Assembly: GCA_964492895.1 (NCBI GenBank)
Contig: CAZBLR010000004.1
Location: forward strand, 1 to 64,000
Length of the DNA stretch: 64,000 nucleotides
Source: DATLWN01 sp964492895
GTDB taxonomy: Bacteria > Pseudomonadota > Zetaproteobacteria > Mariprofundales > Mariprofundaceae
Direction: 5' to 3'
The notes beneath the pieces are model-generated. The model made no database searches and was not told the origin of the DNA. It worked only from the letters and a program-made list of their open reading frames with translations. Below, in pieces: positions 48,394 to 55,864 of this stretch (positions within the stretch are counted from its first letter, which is position 1; each line of letters starts with the position of its first letter). The translations under genes were made by a program, and so were the position numbers.

Positions 48394-48997
48394 GGTCGAC
48401 CCCCGGCCAGGCGCGCGGGATCAGCACGCGGTCCTCCAGCTTGTTCGGCCGGTACACGCAGCGCCACTGCGTCTCGTCGAAGAACAGTTCCACGCGGCCG
48501 ACCAGCGGGAAGTCCTTGCACAGCGGGTGTCCCTCGAAGCCGTAGTCGGTGAGGATGCGGCGCAGGTCCGGATGATGGTTGAAGATGATGCCGTACATGT
48601 CGAAGGCCTCGCGCTCGAACCAGTTGGCCGTCGGCCACACCTCGACCACCGAATCGACCAGCTCGCGGGTGTCGACGCCGACCTTCAAGCGGATGCGGGC
48701 GTTGCGGCTGACCGACAGCAGGTGGTAGACCACCTCGAATCGGGGCGCGCCCTCGGGGCGTTCGGGATGCTCGGACAGATCGACGCCGCACAGGTCGACG
48801 AGCTGCTCGAACCCGTGTTCCCGCTTCAGGAAGTGGCAGGCCTCGACGATGGCGCCGCGCGCCAGCACGGCCACCGGGCAGTCCAGCCCCTCGTACGCCT
48901 CCAGCACCTGGTCGGCGAACTGCTTTTTCAGCCCCTCCAGCACCGGAGGCAGCTTCGTCGTCTTCTGCTCGTTGTCGATGGTTGTCTGCTCGCTCAT
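48386..48997 (-). CDS. nuoC: NADH-quinone oxidoreductase subunit C
   Basis: A 203-residue 30-kDa-type connecting subunit. The family signature is in WFEREAFDMYGIIFNHHPDL and GFEGHPLCKDFPLVG. Starts 4 bp after the nuoB stop. Confidence 0.97.
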   Translation of the reverse strand: MSEQTTIDNEQKTTKLPPVLEGLKKQFADQVLEAYEGLDCPVAVLARGAIVEACHFLKREHGFEQLVDLCGVDLSEHPERPEGAPRFEVVYHLLSVSRNARIRLKVGVDTRELVDSVVEVWPTANWFEREAFDMYGIIFNHHPDLRRILTDYGFEGHPLCKDFPLVGRVELFFDETQWRCVYRPNKLEDRVLIPRAWPGVDRG

Positions 48998-49001
48998 GCC
49001 G

Positions 49002-49478
49002 TCACCGCGCGATCGTATTGGTGCGCTTGATCTTCTCCTGCAGCTGGATGAAGCCGTACAGGAGCGCCTCGGCCGTCGGCGGACAGCCCGGCACGTAGAT
49101 ATCCACCGGCACCACGCGGTCGCAGCCGCGCGTCACCGAATAGGAATAATGGTAGTAGCCGCCGCCATTGGCACAGGAACCCATCGAGATCACCCAGCGC
49201 GGCTCCGACATCTGGTCGTACACCTTGCGCAGGGCCGGGGCCATCTTGTTGACCAGGGTGCCGGCCACGACCATGACGTCGGACTGGCGCGGACTGGGAC
49301 GGAACACGATGCCGAAGCGGTCCAGGTCGTAGCGGGCCGCACCCGCATGCATCATCTCGACGGCGCAACAGGCCAGGCCGAAGGTCATCGGCCACAGCGA
49401 GCCGGTGCGCGCCCAGTTGATCAGCTTGTCGGCCGTCGTGGTCACGAAGCCCTTTTCAAGAACGCCTTCTATTCCCAT
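49002..49478 (-). CDS. nuoB: NADH-quinone oxidoreductase subunit B
   Basis: A 158-residue subunit binding terminal cluster N2 through the tandem Cys pair in FGLACCAVEMMH plus Cys in GSCANGGGYY and VPGCPPTAEALL. The start MGIEGVLEKGF overlaps the end of nuoA by 10 bp. Confidence 0.98.
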   Translation of the reverse strand: MGIEGVLEKGFVTTTADKLINWARTGSLWPMTFGLACCAVEMMHAGAARYDLDRFGIVFRPSPRQSDVMVVAGTLVNKMAPALRKVYDQMSEPRWVISMGSCANGGGYYHYSYSVTRGCDRVVPVDIYVPGCPPTAEALLYGFIQLQEKIKRTNTIAR

Positions 49479-49840
49479 TGCAGGGCCCCCTTCTTCCAGG
49501 CGTAGATGTAGCCCACGAGCAACACCACCAGGAACAGCATCATCTCGACGAAGCCGAAGATGCCGATGTCCTTCAGCACCACGGCCCACGGGAACAGGAA
49601 GGCGGTCTCCAGGTCGAACACGACGAACAGGATGGCCAGAAGGTAGAAACGCACGTCGAACTGCATGCGCGCATCCTCGAAGGCCTCGAAGCCGCACTCG
49701 TACGGCGACAGCTTCTCGGAATCCGGGTGCTGCTCCGCAACCAGCACCGTCAGCGCCAGCGGCAGCACCCCCATCGCCAAGGCGATCAGGATAAAGATAA
49801 AGATCGGCGCATATTCATTGGCCAGATATGCGGCACCCAT
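49469..49840 (-). CDS. nuoA: NADH-quinone oxidoreductase subunit A
   Basis: A 123-residue first subunit of the operon with three helices; the quinone-side loop reads SEKLSPYECGFEAFEDAR. The start MGAAYLANEYAPIF (49840) has AGGGGG upstream; a longer in-frame start is not family-like. Its leader contains two hairpins (49863-49915) behind the nuo promoter. Confidence 0.96.
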   Translation of the reverse strand: MGAAYLANEYAPIFIFILIALAMGVLPLALTVLVAEQHPDSEKLSPYECGFEAFEDARMQFDVRFYLLAILFVVFDLETAFLFPWAVVLKDIGIFGFVEMMLFLVVLLVGYIYAWKKGALQWE

Positions 49841-49917
49841 GCATCCCCCTGTGCGTGCGAATTGCCCTCCCCCCAAGCCAGCACCGGTGCACTGGCTCCC
49901 CCAAGAGGGGGGAGAGC

Positions 49918-49946
49918 TTGCTACAGTCCTCCCCTAGGGCTGTCAA
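49918..49946 (-). promoter_or_regulatory. Candidate nuo operon promoter
   Basis: Minus strand: consensus -35 TTGACA (49941-49946), 17-bp spacer, weak -10 TAGCAA (49918-49923). The message would have a leader of about 70 nt that can fold into hairpins (GCCAGTGCACC-type stem at about 49876-49896, and CTCCCCC/GGGGGAG arms around it). No other promoter-like sequence is clear between tmRNA and nuoA. Confidence 0.6.
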
Positions 49947-50005
49947 GGCAAGCGCAGTGTGGCTATTTCCGGCGCCGTCGGCGACAGCGATCGGACCATC
50001 GCAAC

Positions 50006-50354
50006 TGGTGGAGGCGGCGGGATTCGAACCCGCGTCCGGAAACCATCGGCCCATGGTTCTACATGCTTATTCCATTCAAATAGCGCCTGACGGTTGCCGA
50101 ATGGACAAAGCGCCCGTCAAGCCGACTCGTTGAGTTTTAATCCCGGTCGCCACGACTCTCCGGCTTCCTGGACGATCCCACCTGATTGGCCCCGACTACC
50201 CAAGCAATGGGCGACTCAAGCGCGGGGTCACTTACGCAGCGTAAGCGAGTTCTATGTCGTCGTTGGCAGTTATATGCCGTTGGTCGTTTTTACGGGAGTA
50301 CCTGCCCGGCATGCCCCACAGGGTTCAGCATTTCCGTCGAAACCGTTCGCCCCC
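50006..50354 (-). ncRNA. ssrA: Transfer-messenger RNA (tmRNA)
   Basis: A 349-nt one-piece tmRNA. The 5' end GGGGGCG pairs with CGCCUCC before the encoded CCA to form the acceptor stem; the T arm GGTTCGAATCC lies at the 3' end. The tag frame (resume codon GCC near 50266) encodes ANDDIELAYAA followed by TAA. Tagged stalled proteins are degraded by ClpXP and similar proteases. The final AYAA differs from the usual ALAA. A promoter lies just upstream. Confidence 0.96.
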
Positions 50355-50367
50355 GTTGAGTTGGGTC

Positions 50368-50397
50368 ATTGTAACGCCTCGGGGCACCGTCCTGCAA
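50368..50397 (-). promoter_or_regulatory. Promoter of ssrA
   Basis: Minus strand: -35 TTGCAG (50392-50397), 18-bp spacer, -10 TACAAT (50368-50373). The transcript would start a few bases before the mature 5' end at 50354, leaving a short leader for RNase P to remove. Confidence 0.75.
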
Positions 50398-50442
50398 GCT
50401 GAAGGTTTGACACCGCCCCCGACCTCGCCTAGCACGTCCGCC

Positions 50443-51048
50443 ATGGACCCGTTCTTGAAATCGCTGGCGCTGTTCCTGGTGCTGTTCAACCCCTTCCTGA
50501 TGAGCATCTACCTGCTCGACCTGATCCAGGACCTGGATCATCGCACCTTCTTGCGGGTACTGGTGCGGGCCACGCTGATCAGCGCCTCGGTGTTCATGCT
50601 GTTCGCCTGGGGCGGCGAGGCGATCTTCACCAACCTGCTGCAGGTCCGCTTCGCGGCCTTTCTGGTGTTCGGCGGCATCGTGATCTTCCTGATCGCGCTG
50701 CAGATGATGTTCACCGGCAGCAACGCCATCCGCAACATGCGCGGCGGCGACCCCGAGCACATCTCCGGCTCCATCGCCATGCCGTTCATGATCGGGCCGG
50801 GCACCATCAGTGCCAGCGTCATCGCCGGCAAGTCGCTGAGCCTGTGGCAGGCGGCTGCGGTGATCGTCCTGTCGCTGGCGCTGACGGTGGCGATGCTGAT
50901 GGCCCTGAAACTGGCCTTCGACACCATCAAGGTGCGCAATGCCAAGCTGCTCGAACGCTATATCGACGTCACCGGCCGGGCCGCCGCCCTGCTGACCGGC
51001 AGCATCGGCGTGCAGATGATCATGCAGGGGCTGCACCAGGGCCTGTAA
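50443..51048 (+). CDS. MarC family membrane protein
   Basis: A 201-residue inner-membrane protein with six predicted helices. Family blocks are ALFLVLFNPFLMSIYLLDL near the N-terminus, ALQMMFTG, the IAMPFMIGPGTISASVI loop and RYIDVTGRAAALLTGSIGVQMIMQG (in part). MarC proteins are of unknown transport function; the old multiple-antibiotic-resistance link was not upheld. The start MDPFLKSLALF is the first Met with family similarity; the region before it is the ssrA promoter. Confidence 0.9.
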   Translation: MDPFLKSLALFLVLFNPFLMSIYLLDLIQDLDHRTFLRVLVRATLISASVFMLFAWGGEAIFTNLLQVRFAAFLVFGGIVIFLIALQMMFTGSNAIRNMRGGDPEHISGSIAMPFMIGPGTISASVIAGKSLSLWQAAAVIVLSLALTVAMLMALKLAFDTIKVRNAKLLERYIDVTGRAAALLTGSIGVQMIMQGLHQGL

Positions 51049-51173
51049 CCCGGTTTGAATTCCGCAGCCGGGCCGTTAGGGTGGCCGGCAATGCTTTCGA
51101 AGACCGCGAAGCAGGATCCGTCCCGAGCGTCCGATGATCCGTCCATGCACCGCCCTGCCGTCCGGGGTGGCCG

Positions 51174-52589
51174 GTGACCGCCGCCAGCTTCATCTTCTTC
51201 CTGCTCGTGTTCGCCGTCATCGGCGGCCTGTCGGCAATGCGCCGCCAGCAAACGACGGAGGACTACCTGGTGGCCGGACGCAACGTACCGCCGTGGCTGG
51301 CCGGCCTGTCGGCGGTGGCCACCAACAACAGCGGCTACATGTTCATCGGCATGATCGGCCTGACCTACACCACCGGCCTGTCCTCGGTGTGGCTGATGAT
51401 CGGCTGGATCCTCGGCGATCTCGCGGCCTCGCTGCTGATCATGAAGAAGGTGCGCCTGGCCACCGAGACGCACGACGTGCATTCCTTCGGCGGCCTCTTG
51501 GCCCAGTGGCATCACACCGAATTCAACCTGCTGCGCCGTGTCACCGGCGTGCTGACCATCCTGTTCCTCGGCGCCTATGCCGCCGCCCAGTTCACCGCCG
51601 GCAGCAAGGCGCTGCACGTGCTGTTCGGCTGGCACCTCTCGACCGGGGCCATCATCGGCGCCCTGCTGGTGCTGATGTACAGCTACAGCGGCGGCATCCG
51701 CGCTTCGATCTGGACCGATGCGGCCCAGTCCTTCGTGATGCTGGCCTCGATGGCCATGCTGATGTGGACGGCCGCCGGCAGCCTCGGCACCCCGGTTCAT
51801 ATCTGGCACGCACTGGCGCAGGTCTCGCCCACCTACATGCACTGGTTCCCCGGCCATTCGTGGACGGGGGCGCTGCTGTTCGTCGCCGGCTGGGTCTTCG
51901 CCGGCTTCGGCGTGGCCGGCCAGCCGCATATCGTGATCCGCTACATGGTGCTCGACGATGTCGACAATCTGGGGCGCTTCCGCCTGTACTACTACAGCTG
52001 GTTCGTCGCCTTCTACTCGGCCACCATCGTCGTCGGACTGCTGGCCCGGCTGCTGCTGCCCGATGCCGGCTCCTTCGATGCCGAGCTGGCGCTGCCGATG
52101 CTCTCCGAACAGCTGCTGCCCGGCGTGCTCGTGGGGCTGATGCTGGCCGGCCTGTTCGCCGCCACGATGTCCACGGCCGATTCGCTGATCCTGTCCTGCT
52201 CGGCGTCGCTGACGCGCGACCTGCTGCCCGAACGCAAATCGGGCTACGCCGCGACCAAGCTCGCTACCGGCGCCGTGGTACTGGTAGCACTGGCGCTGGC
52301 GCTATCCGGCGATAAAAGCGTGTTCGCGCTGGTGCTGATCGCCTGGGGGCTGTTGGCGGCAGCCTTCGTGCCGCTGATGACCGTCTACGCGCTGGGCCGG
52401 CGGCCGTCGGAGGCGATGGCGCTGCTGATGGTGGGCACCGGCGTCGGCGTGTTCCTGCTGTGGCGCGCACTGGGCCTGTCCGCCGTGGCCTATGAAGCCA
52501 TGCCGGCCATCGTGGCCGGACTCGCCGTCTATCTGATCGTACCGCCGAGGCTGCGCACGCGGCGTGCCGAGTCCGCCGCCGAGTCCTAG
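51174..52589 (+). CDS. Sodium:solute symporter (SSS family, PutP-like)
   Basis: A 471-residue transporter with about 13 helices. The SSS blocks are seen: TTEDYLVAGRNVPPWLAGLS, ATNNSGYMFIG, YSGGIRASIWTDAAQ and AGLFAATMSTADSLILSCSA, the last holding the Ser/Thr of the Na2 sodium site. Substrate could be proline, pantothenate or another organic solute; proline genes at 31-33 kb are not adjacent, so I do not assign it. The start codon is GTG. Its end overlaps ubiC by 4 bp, convergent. Confidence 0.92.
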   Translation: MTAASFIFFLLVFAVIGGLSAMRRQQTTEDYLVAGRNVPPWLAGLSAVATNNSGYMFIGMIGLTYTTGLSSVWLMIGWILGDLAASLLIMKKVRLATETHDVHSFGGLLAQWHHTEFNLLRRVTGVLTILFLGAYAAAQFTAGSKALHVLFGWHLSTGAIIGALLVLMYSYSGGIRASIWTDAAQSFVMLASMAMLMWTAAGSLGTPVHIWHALAQVSPTYMHWFPGHSWTGALLFVAGWVFAGFGVAGQPHIVIRYMVLDDVDNLGRFRLYYYSWFVAFYSATIVVGLLARLLLPDAGSFDAELALPMLSEQLLPGVLVGLMLAGLFAATMSTADSLILSCSASLTRDLLPERKSGYAATKLATGAVVLVALALALSGDKSVFALVLIAWGLLAAAFVPLMTVYALGRRPSEAMALLMVGTGVGVFLLWRALGLSAVAYEAMPAIVAGLAVYLIVPPRLRTRRAESAAES

Positions 52590-53146
52590 TAGCGCCGCTC
52601 GGCGCGCCCGAGACGGCGCCAGATCTCCGGATGGAAGAACTCGATCACCAGCGCGCGCGTGCCGGATTCCGAGCGCAGCACCGATTGCCGCGCCCACAGG
52701 GGTTCGGCGCCCGCTTCCCTGCGGTAGCCGATGCTCAGGTCCGAGCGCGCCAGCGACATGCCGCGCTCGAGCAGCAGGTTGCCCAGCGGATTGCGGCCGG
52801 CCTCCAGCTCCTCCATCAGGTCCGTCGGCAGCCCGGCCAGCGGCAGGATCGACTCGGCATCGAACATCACGGACTTGCGGTGCAGCAGCGACACGGTGCG
52901 CCTGAGGCAGGCCTCGCCGGTCGCCGCGCCCAGCAAGCCTGCCTCGCGCGGGCGCATGCGGTCGACGAACTGCTCGTGCAGCTTCAGCTCCAGGCGCATG
53001 CCGTACCGACGCTCCAGGAAGCGCGTCAGCGAGCTGGTCACGGTCAGCACCAGCGGCGCCTCGGCATCCAGTCCCTGGCCCTCGCTGCGCCACTGGCGCA
53101 CCGGCGTCCAGGCATAGGCATCGGGGTTCATGGACGGGAAGGACAT
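52586..53146 (-). CDS. ubiC: Chorismate--pyruvate lyase
   Basis: A 186-residue UbiC-type protein making 4-hydroxybenzoate from chorismate, the first step of ubiquinone synthesis. Matching features are LTRFLERRYG, a Arg/Glu pair in LGAATGEACLRRTVSL, LEAGRNPLGNLLLERGMSLAR and WARQSVLRS. The similarity is by pattern rather than an exact motif. ATG at 53146 is chosen; GTG at 53164 and ATG at 53131 are alternatives. No ubiA is adjacent. Confidence 0.78.
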   Translation of the reverse strand: MSFPSMNPDAYAWTPVRQWRSEGQGLDAEAPLVLTVTSSLTRFLERRYGMRLELKLHEQFVDRMRPREAGLLGAATGEACLRRTVSLLHRKSVMFDAESILPLAGLPTDLMEELEAGRNPLGNLLLERGMSLARSDLSIGYRREAGAEPLWARQSVLRSESGTRALVIEFFHPEIWRRLGRAERRY

Positions 53147-53227
53147 GGCCGCATCTTGGGGCACGCCTGCCCCCGGTCAAGTGCATCGGCACTTGCCTGG
53201 CGAACCGATTTGCGGCCCAATCGCCCC

Positions 53228-53950
53228 ATGCCGATCAGCCGTCTTTTCACCGACGCCCCGCTTGCCCCGCGCCAGCCCGTCGACCTGGCCGAGGAACAGG
53301 CGCATTACCTGCGCCAGGTCATGCGCCTGAAGCCGGGCGATCGCGTGATCCTGTTCAACGGCCTGGGCGGCGAGTATCCGGCGCGCATCGTGGCCATGGA
53401 CCGCCGCCATGCCCGCTGCGAGCCTGAATCCTTCGATCCCGTCGATCGCGAGCTTGCCTGCCGCATCCATATCATCCAGGCCGCCAACCGCAGCGAGAAG
53501 ATCGAGACGGTGCTGCAGAAATGCACCGAACTCGGCGCCGCAAGCTTCCAGGTCTGCGCCAGCGAGCGCGCCGCTTTCCGCCTCGAACCCGGCAAACGCG
53601 AGGCGCGCCTGCAGCGCTGGCAGCGCATCATCGTCGAGGCGGCCGAGCAGAGCGGGCGCACGGCGCTGCCGACGGTGCGCTGGCATGATGCCCTGGCGGC
53701 CGTCGAACCGGTCGGCGCCGCCTATGCGCTGCATCCGGAGGGCGCTGCGCCGTGGTCGGAGCTGCGCGGGGAGATGGCGGCGCAACGGGACATCAGCCTG
53801 GCCGTGGGCCCGGAAGGTGGCTGGAGCGACGGCGACCTGGCCCGGCTTTCCGATCTGGGCTTCACGCCCCTGCGCTTCGGCTCTCGCATCCTGCGCACCG
53901 AGACCGCCGCGCCGGCGCTGACCGCCGCGATCCAGGCGCTGCTGGACTGA
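53228..53950 (+). CDS. rsmE: 16S rRNA (uracil-1498-N3)-methyltransferase
   Basis: A 240-residue SPOUT methyltransferase. An N-terminal PUA-like domain (EQAHYLRQVMRLKPGDRVIL) is followed by the knot domain with KIETVLQKCTELGA, VEAAEQSGR, AVGPEGGWSDGDL and FGSRILRTETAAPALTAA. All family blocks are present. Confidence 0.96.
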   Translation: MPISRLFTDAPLAPRQPVDLAEEQAHYLRQVMRLKPGDRVILFNGLGGEYPARIVAMDRRHARCEPESFDPVDRELACRIHIIQAANRSEKIETVLQKCTELGAASFQVCASERAAFRLEPGKREARLQRWQRIIVEAAEQSGRTALPTVRWHDALAAVEPVGAAYALHPEGAAPWSELRGEMAAQRDISLAVGPEGGWSDGDLARLSDLGFTPLRFGSRILRTETAAPALTAAIQALLD

Positions 53951-54001
53951 GTGTTCCATTTCGATATGGCGCTGGTATGATGCCGCCCCTGCGCGAGGCA
54001 G

Positions 54002-54077
54002 GCCGATGTAGCTCAGCTGGTAGAGCAGCTCACTCGTAATGAGCAGGTCAGCGGTTCGAGTCCGCTCATCGGCTCCA
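54002..54077 (+). tRNA. tRNA-Thr (anticodon CGT)
   Basis: A 76-nt cloverleaf with encoded CCA. Acceptor stem GCCGATG/CATCGGC, anticodon loop CTCGTAA (CGT, U33 present), T loop TTCGAGT. All stems pair. It starts a series of three decaying copies of itself downstream (54570 and 55048). Confidence 0.97.
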
Positions 54078-54084
54078 TATTGAA

Positions 54085-54112
54085 AAGGGGCTACGCATGC
54101 AGCCCCCTTCTT
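54085..54112 (+). terminator. Terminator after tRNA-Thr
   Basis: Stem AAGGGGCT...AGCCCCCTT (about 54085-54108) followed by CTTCTTCGTT. Related terminators follow both tRNA remnants, showing the tRNA plus terminator was copied as a unit. Confidence 0.8.
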
Positions 54113-54172
54113 CGTTCACACATAGCACGCATTGTTTGAGGCATCATCGATCGAATGGCCTGTGCAGGCCAG

Positions 54173-54490
54173 CTAATCTGGCTGATCCACGCCAAATTTA
54201 TGCCGGAGATTTTCAATCAATGGGCTAATCTTCCCCACAAAACCATCATGGTCCTGGATCTTCCCCAAATGACTGAACTGATCGGCGTAGTCTTCGATCA
54301 AATTAAACACGACCACAAGCTTTTCCATGTCTTTATCATCATTCGAATGGTTCTTATCATAAATGGTATCTAATAAACTGTTACGGACACGGTGAACCCT
54401 TTGCACAAGGTTTTCATCGCTTTCCTCGGTGAGCTTTTGCAATTCATCAAGGCACATTCTTTTATCATTGCTATTCAACTTGTCCTCCAT
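54173..54490 (-). CDS. Orphan protein in AT-rich insert
   Basis: A 105-residue acidic, helical, soluble protein (MEDKLNSNDKRMCLDELQKL at the start) with no family I recognise. It has no transmembrane or catalytic motif. Its DNA is clearly AT-rich compared with everything around it, and it lies between an intact tRNA-Thr and a decayed copy sharing a 25-bp direct repeat, so it looks acquired. No strong ribosome-binding site is visible before the ATG, so translation is uncertain. Confidence 0.55.
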   Translation of the reverse strand: MEDKLNSNDKRMCLDELQKLTEESDENLVQRVHRVRNSLLDTIYDKNHSNDDKDMEKLVVVFNLIEDYADQFSHLGKIQDHDGFVGKISPLIENLRHKFGVDQPD

Positions 54491-54569
54491 ATGACAACAA
54501 CGCTTCCAGCATACATCTATCTATAGCCTGTTTATGCCGAACACGCCTGCAATGAAAGCGTCCCTCCAA

Positions 54570-54645
54570 CCCGATATGGCTCGGTTGGCAGAGCCGCTCA
54601 CGCGTCATGGGCAGGTCAGTGGTTCGAGTCCGCTCATCGGCTCCA
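54570..54645 (+). pseudogene. Decayed tRNA-Thr(CGT) copy
   Basis: Aligns end to end with the intact tRNA at 54002 without gaps. The acceptor stem has two mismatches (C1 and A7 against CATCGGC), the anticodon loop is CGCGTCA (U33 changed to G, A37 to C), and D-arm bases differ. The 3' 25 nt (54621-54645) are identical to the intact copy. A decayed terminator (AAGGGCTT...GGCCCCTTTT) follows at 54655-54680. It is unlikely to work in translation. Confidence 0.85.
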
Positions 54646-54813
54646 TCAACCCCAAGGGCTTACGCAAGTAGGCCCCTTTTCATTTCCGCCGAGGGCCTGG
54701 ATTACCGGCCTGTAATGTCGGCTTCAGCATGGGCTCACAGCCCTCCCTCAGGTTTCGCATCCAATTCAGGTACCGGGTTGCGCGTACGCCAACCACATGA
54801 ACAGGAGAATGGC

Positions 54814-55044
54814 ATGACACAACAGATGGATCTGGTCATGAACACCCACGACATCGCCGATGCGCGGGCCATGAATCAGCCTGGGATCATCGAGGCATTC
54901 GTGGCCCTGGCAAAAGAGACCGTCCGCACCGGGCACCGGGTGATCATCCGCAACGACGCCGACCTCGCACCGGTCAGGACGATCGGGACGATGGACGACC
55001 TGCTGCCGTGGATCGACGGCATCCGGCGTTCCGATTCGCAATAA
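54814..55044 (+). CDS. Small uncharacterised protein
   Basis: A 76-residue protein starting MTQQMDLVMNTHDIADARAM with AGGAGA 6 nt upstream. It contains a central helix (GIIEAFVALAKETVRTGHRV) and an acidic C-terminal half. GC content matches the host, unlike the insert at 54173. It has no recognisable domain. It sits between the second and third tRNA-Thr copies and its stop codon lies inside the third copy. Confidence 0.7.
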   Translation: MTQQMDLVMNTHDIADARAMNQPGIIEAFVALAKETVRTGHRVIIRNDADLAPVRTIGTMDDLLPWIDGIRRSDSQ

Positions 55045-55047
55045 GCC

Positions 55048-55079
55048 GGTCGGCGGCGCAAGTCCGCGCATCGGCTCCA
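55048..55079 (+). pseudogene. tRNA-Thr 3' remnant
   Basis: Thirty-two bases matching the T arm, acceptor 3' strand and CCA of the tRNA at 54002 (ending CATCGGCTCCA). Weaker similarity to the anticodon arm can be traced back to about 55032, inside the end of the preceding gene. A terminator follows at 55093. Confidence 0.75.
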
Positions 55080-55092
55080 TCACAACAAAACC

Positions 55093-55121
55093 AAAGGGCT
55101 GCGCTTGCAGCCCTTTTTCTT
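55093..55121 (+). terminator. Strong terminator after the third tRNA remnant
   Basis: Perfect 10-bp stem AAAGGGCTGC (55093-55102 with 55107-55116), 4-nt loop, then TTTCTTG. The best preserved of the three terminators in the tRNA series; it probably serves the 76-residue gene. Confidence 0.85.
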
Positions 55122-55146
55122 GTCCCCTTCGTGCGAATGTTGCGCA

Positions 55147-55695
55147 TCAGGCGCGTGTATCGATGACGCGCACCGCCTTGCTGTAGACCTCGCGCCAGTA
55201 CGGGTTGCGCAGGCTGGAGAGCATCACGCCGCGCGTCTTCGAGGCGTGGATGAACTGGCCGTGGCCGACATAGATGCCGGCATGCAGCGTATGCCGGTTG
55301 ATGCGGAACAGAAGCAGGTCGCCGGCCACCAGGTGCCGGCGCGACACCGGGTGGTGGATGCGGGACAGCAGCTCGGTGCTGCGCGGCACATCGATGCCGA
55401 GCGCCTGACGGTAGATCACATGCACGAACCCGGAGCAGTCGATGCCGCGGTGGCTCATGCCCCCATAGCGGTAGGGCGTGCCCTGCCAGTGGTGGAACTT
55501 GGCGAGCAGCGCCTGGCGCACATGCTGCGCATGGGAAGGGTAGCTGGCGGCCACGGCCGTGGCAGAGAACCCGGCAACCAGCAGGGACAGCACGAAGGGA
55601 AGCAGGATGCGCCGGACGATGAAGCGCGCCGCCTGCGCCAGCAGCCGGCCGTAGTCGATGCCCACCACCTGGGGCGTGCAGATCACCGTATCCAT
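55147..55695 (-). CDS. NlpC/P60 family cell-wall hydrolase
   Basis: A 182-residue envelope protein with an N-terminal membrane segment (about 25-50) and an NlpC/P60 domain (60-180). The catalytic Cys is in GIDCSGFVHV and the His residues in LHAGIYVG and FIHASKT. It should cut peptide bonds in peptidoglycan stem peptides. The start MDTVICTPQ (55695) is the first without non-homologous extension; the membrane segment starting late suggests a signal anchor. Confidence 0.9.
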   Translation of the reverse strand: MDTVICTPQVVGIDYGRLLAQAARFIVRRILLPFVLSLLVAGFSATAVAASYPSHAQHVRQALLAKFHHWQGTPYRYGGMSHRGIDCSGFVHVIYRQALGIDVPRSTELLSRIHHPVSRRHLVAGDLLLFRINRHTLHAGIYVGHGQFIHASKTRGVMLSSLRNPYWREVYSKAVRVIDTRA

Positions 55696-55864
55696 GCATC
55701 CATGGTAACGGCCATGCCGACTGAATGTTGTGGGACGGGTCACATGGCAAACGGCTCCCGGCCCCTGGATCCACTGGGATCTCCCCGGGCCGATTTTGGT
55801 CCATGATAGCAATACCGGCGGGAATCGAGTTCGCCGAGGGGAGGGTGCGATCTTCGAACAACTG

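Noticed and set aside
54570..54645. Second functional tRNA-Thr
   Set aside because: Acceptor mismatches and loss of U33 in the anticodon loop make it unlikely to be aminoacylated or decode.
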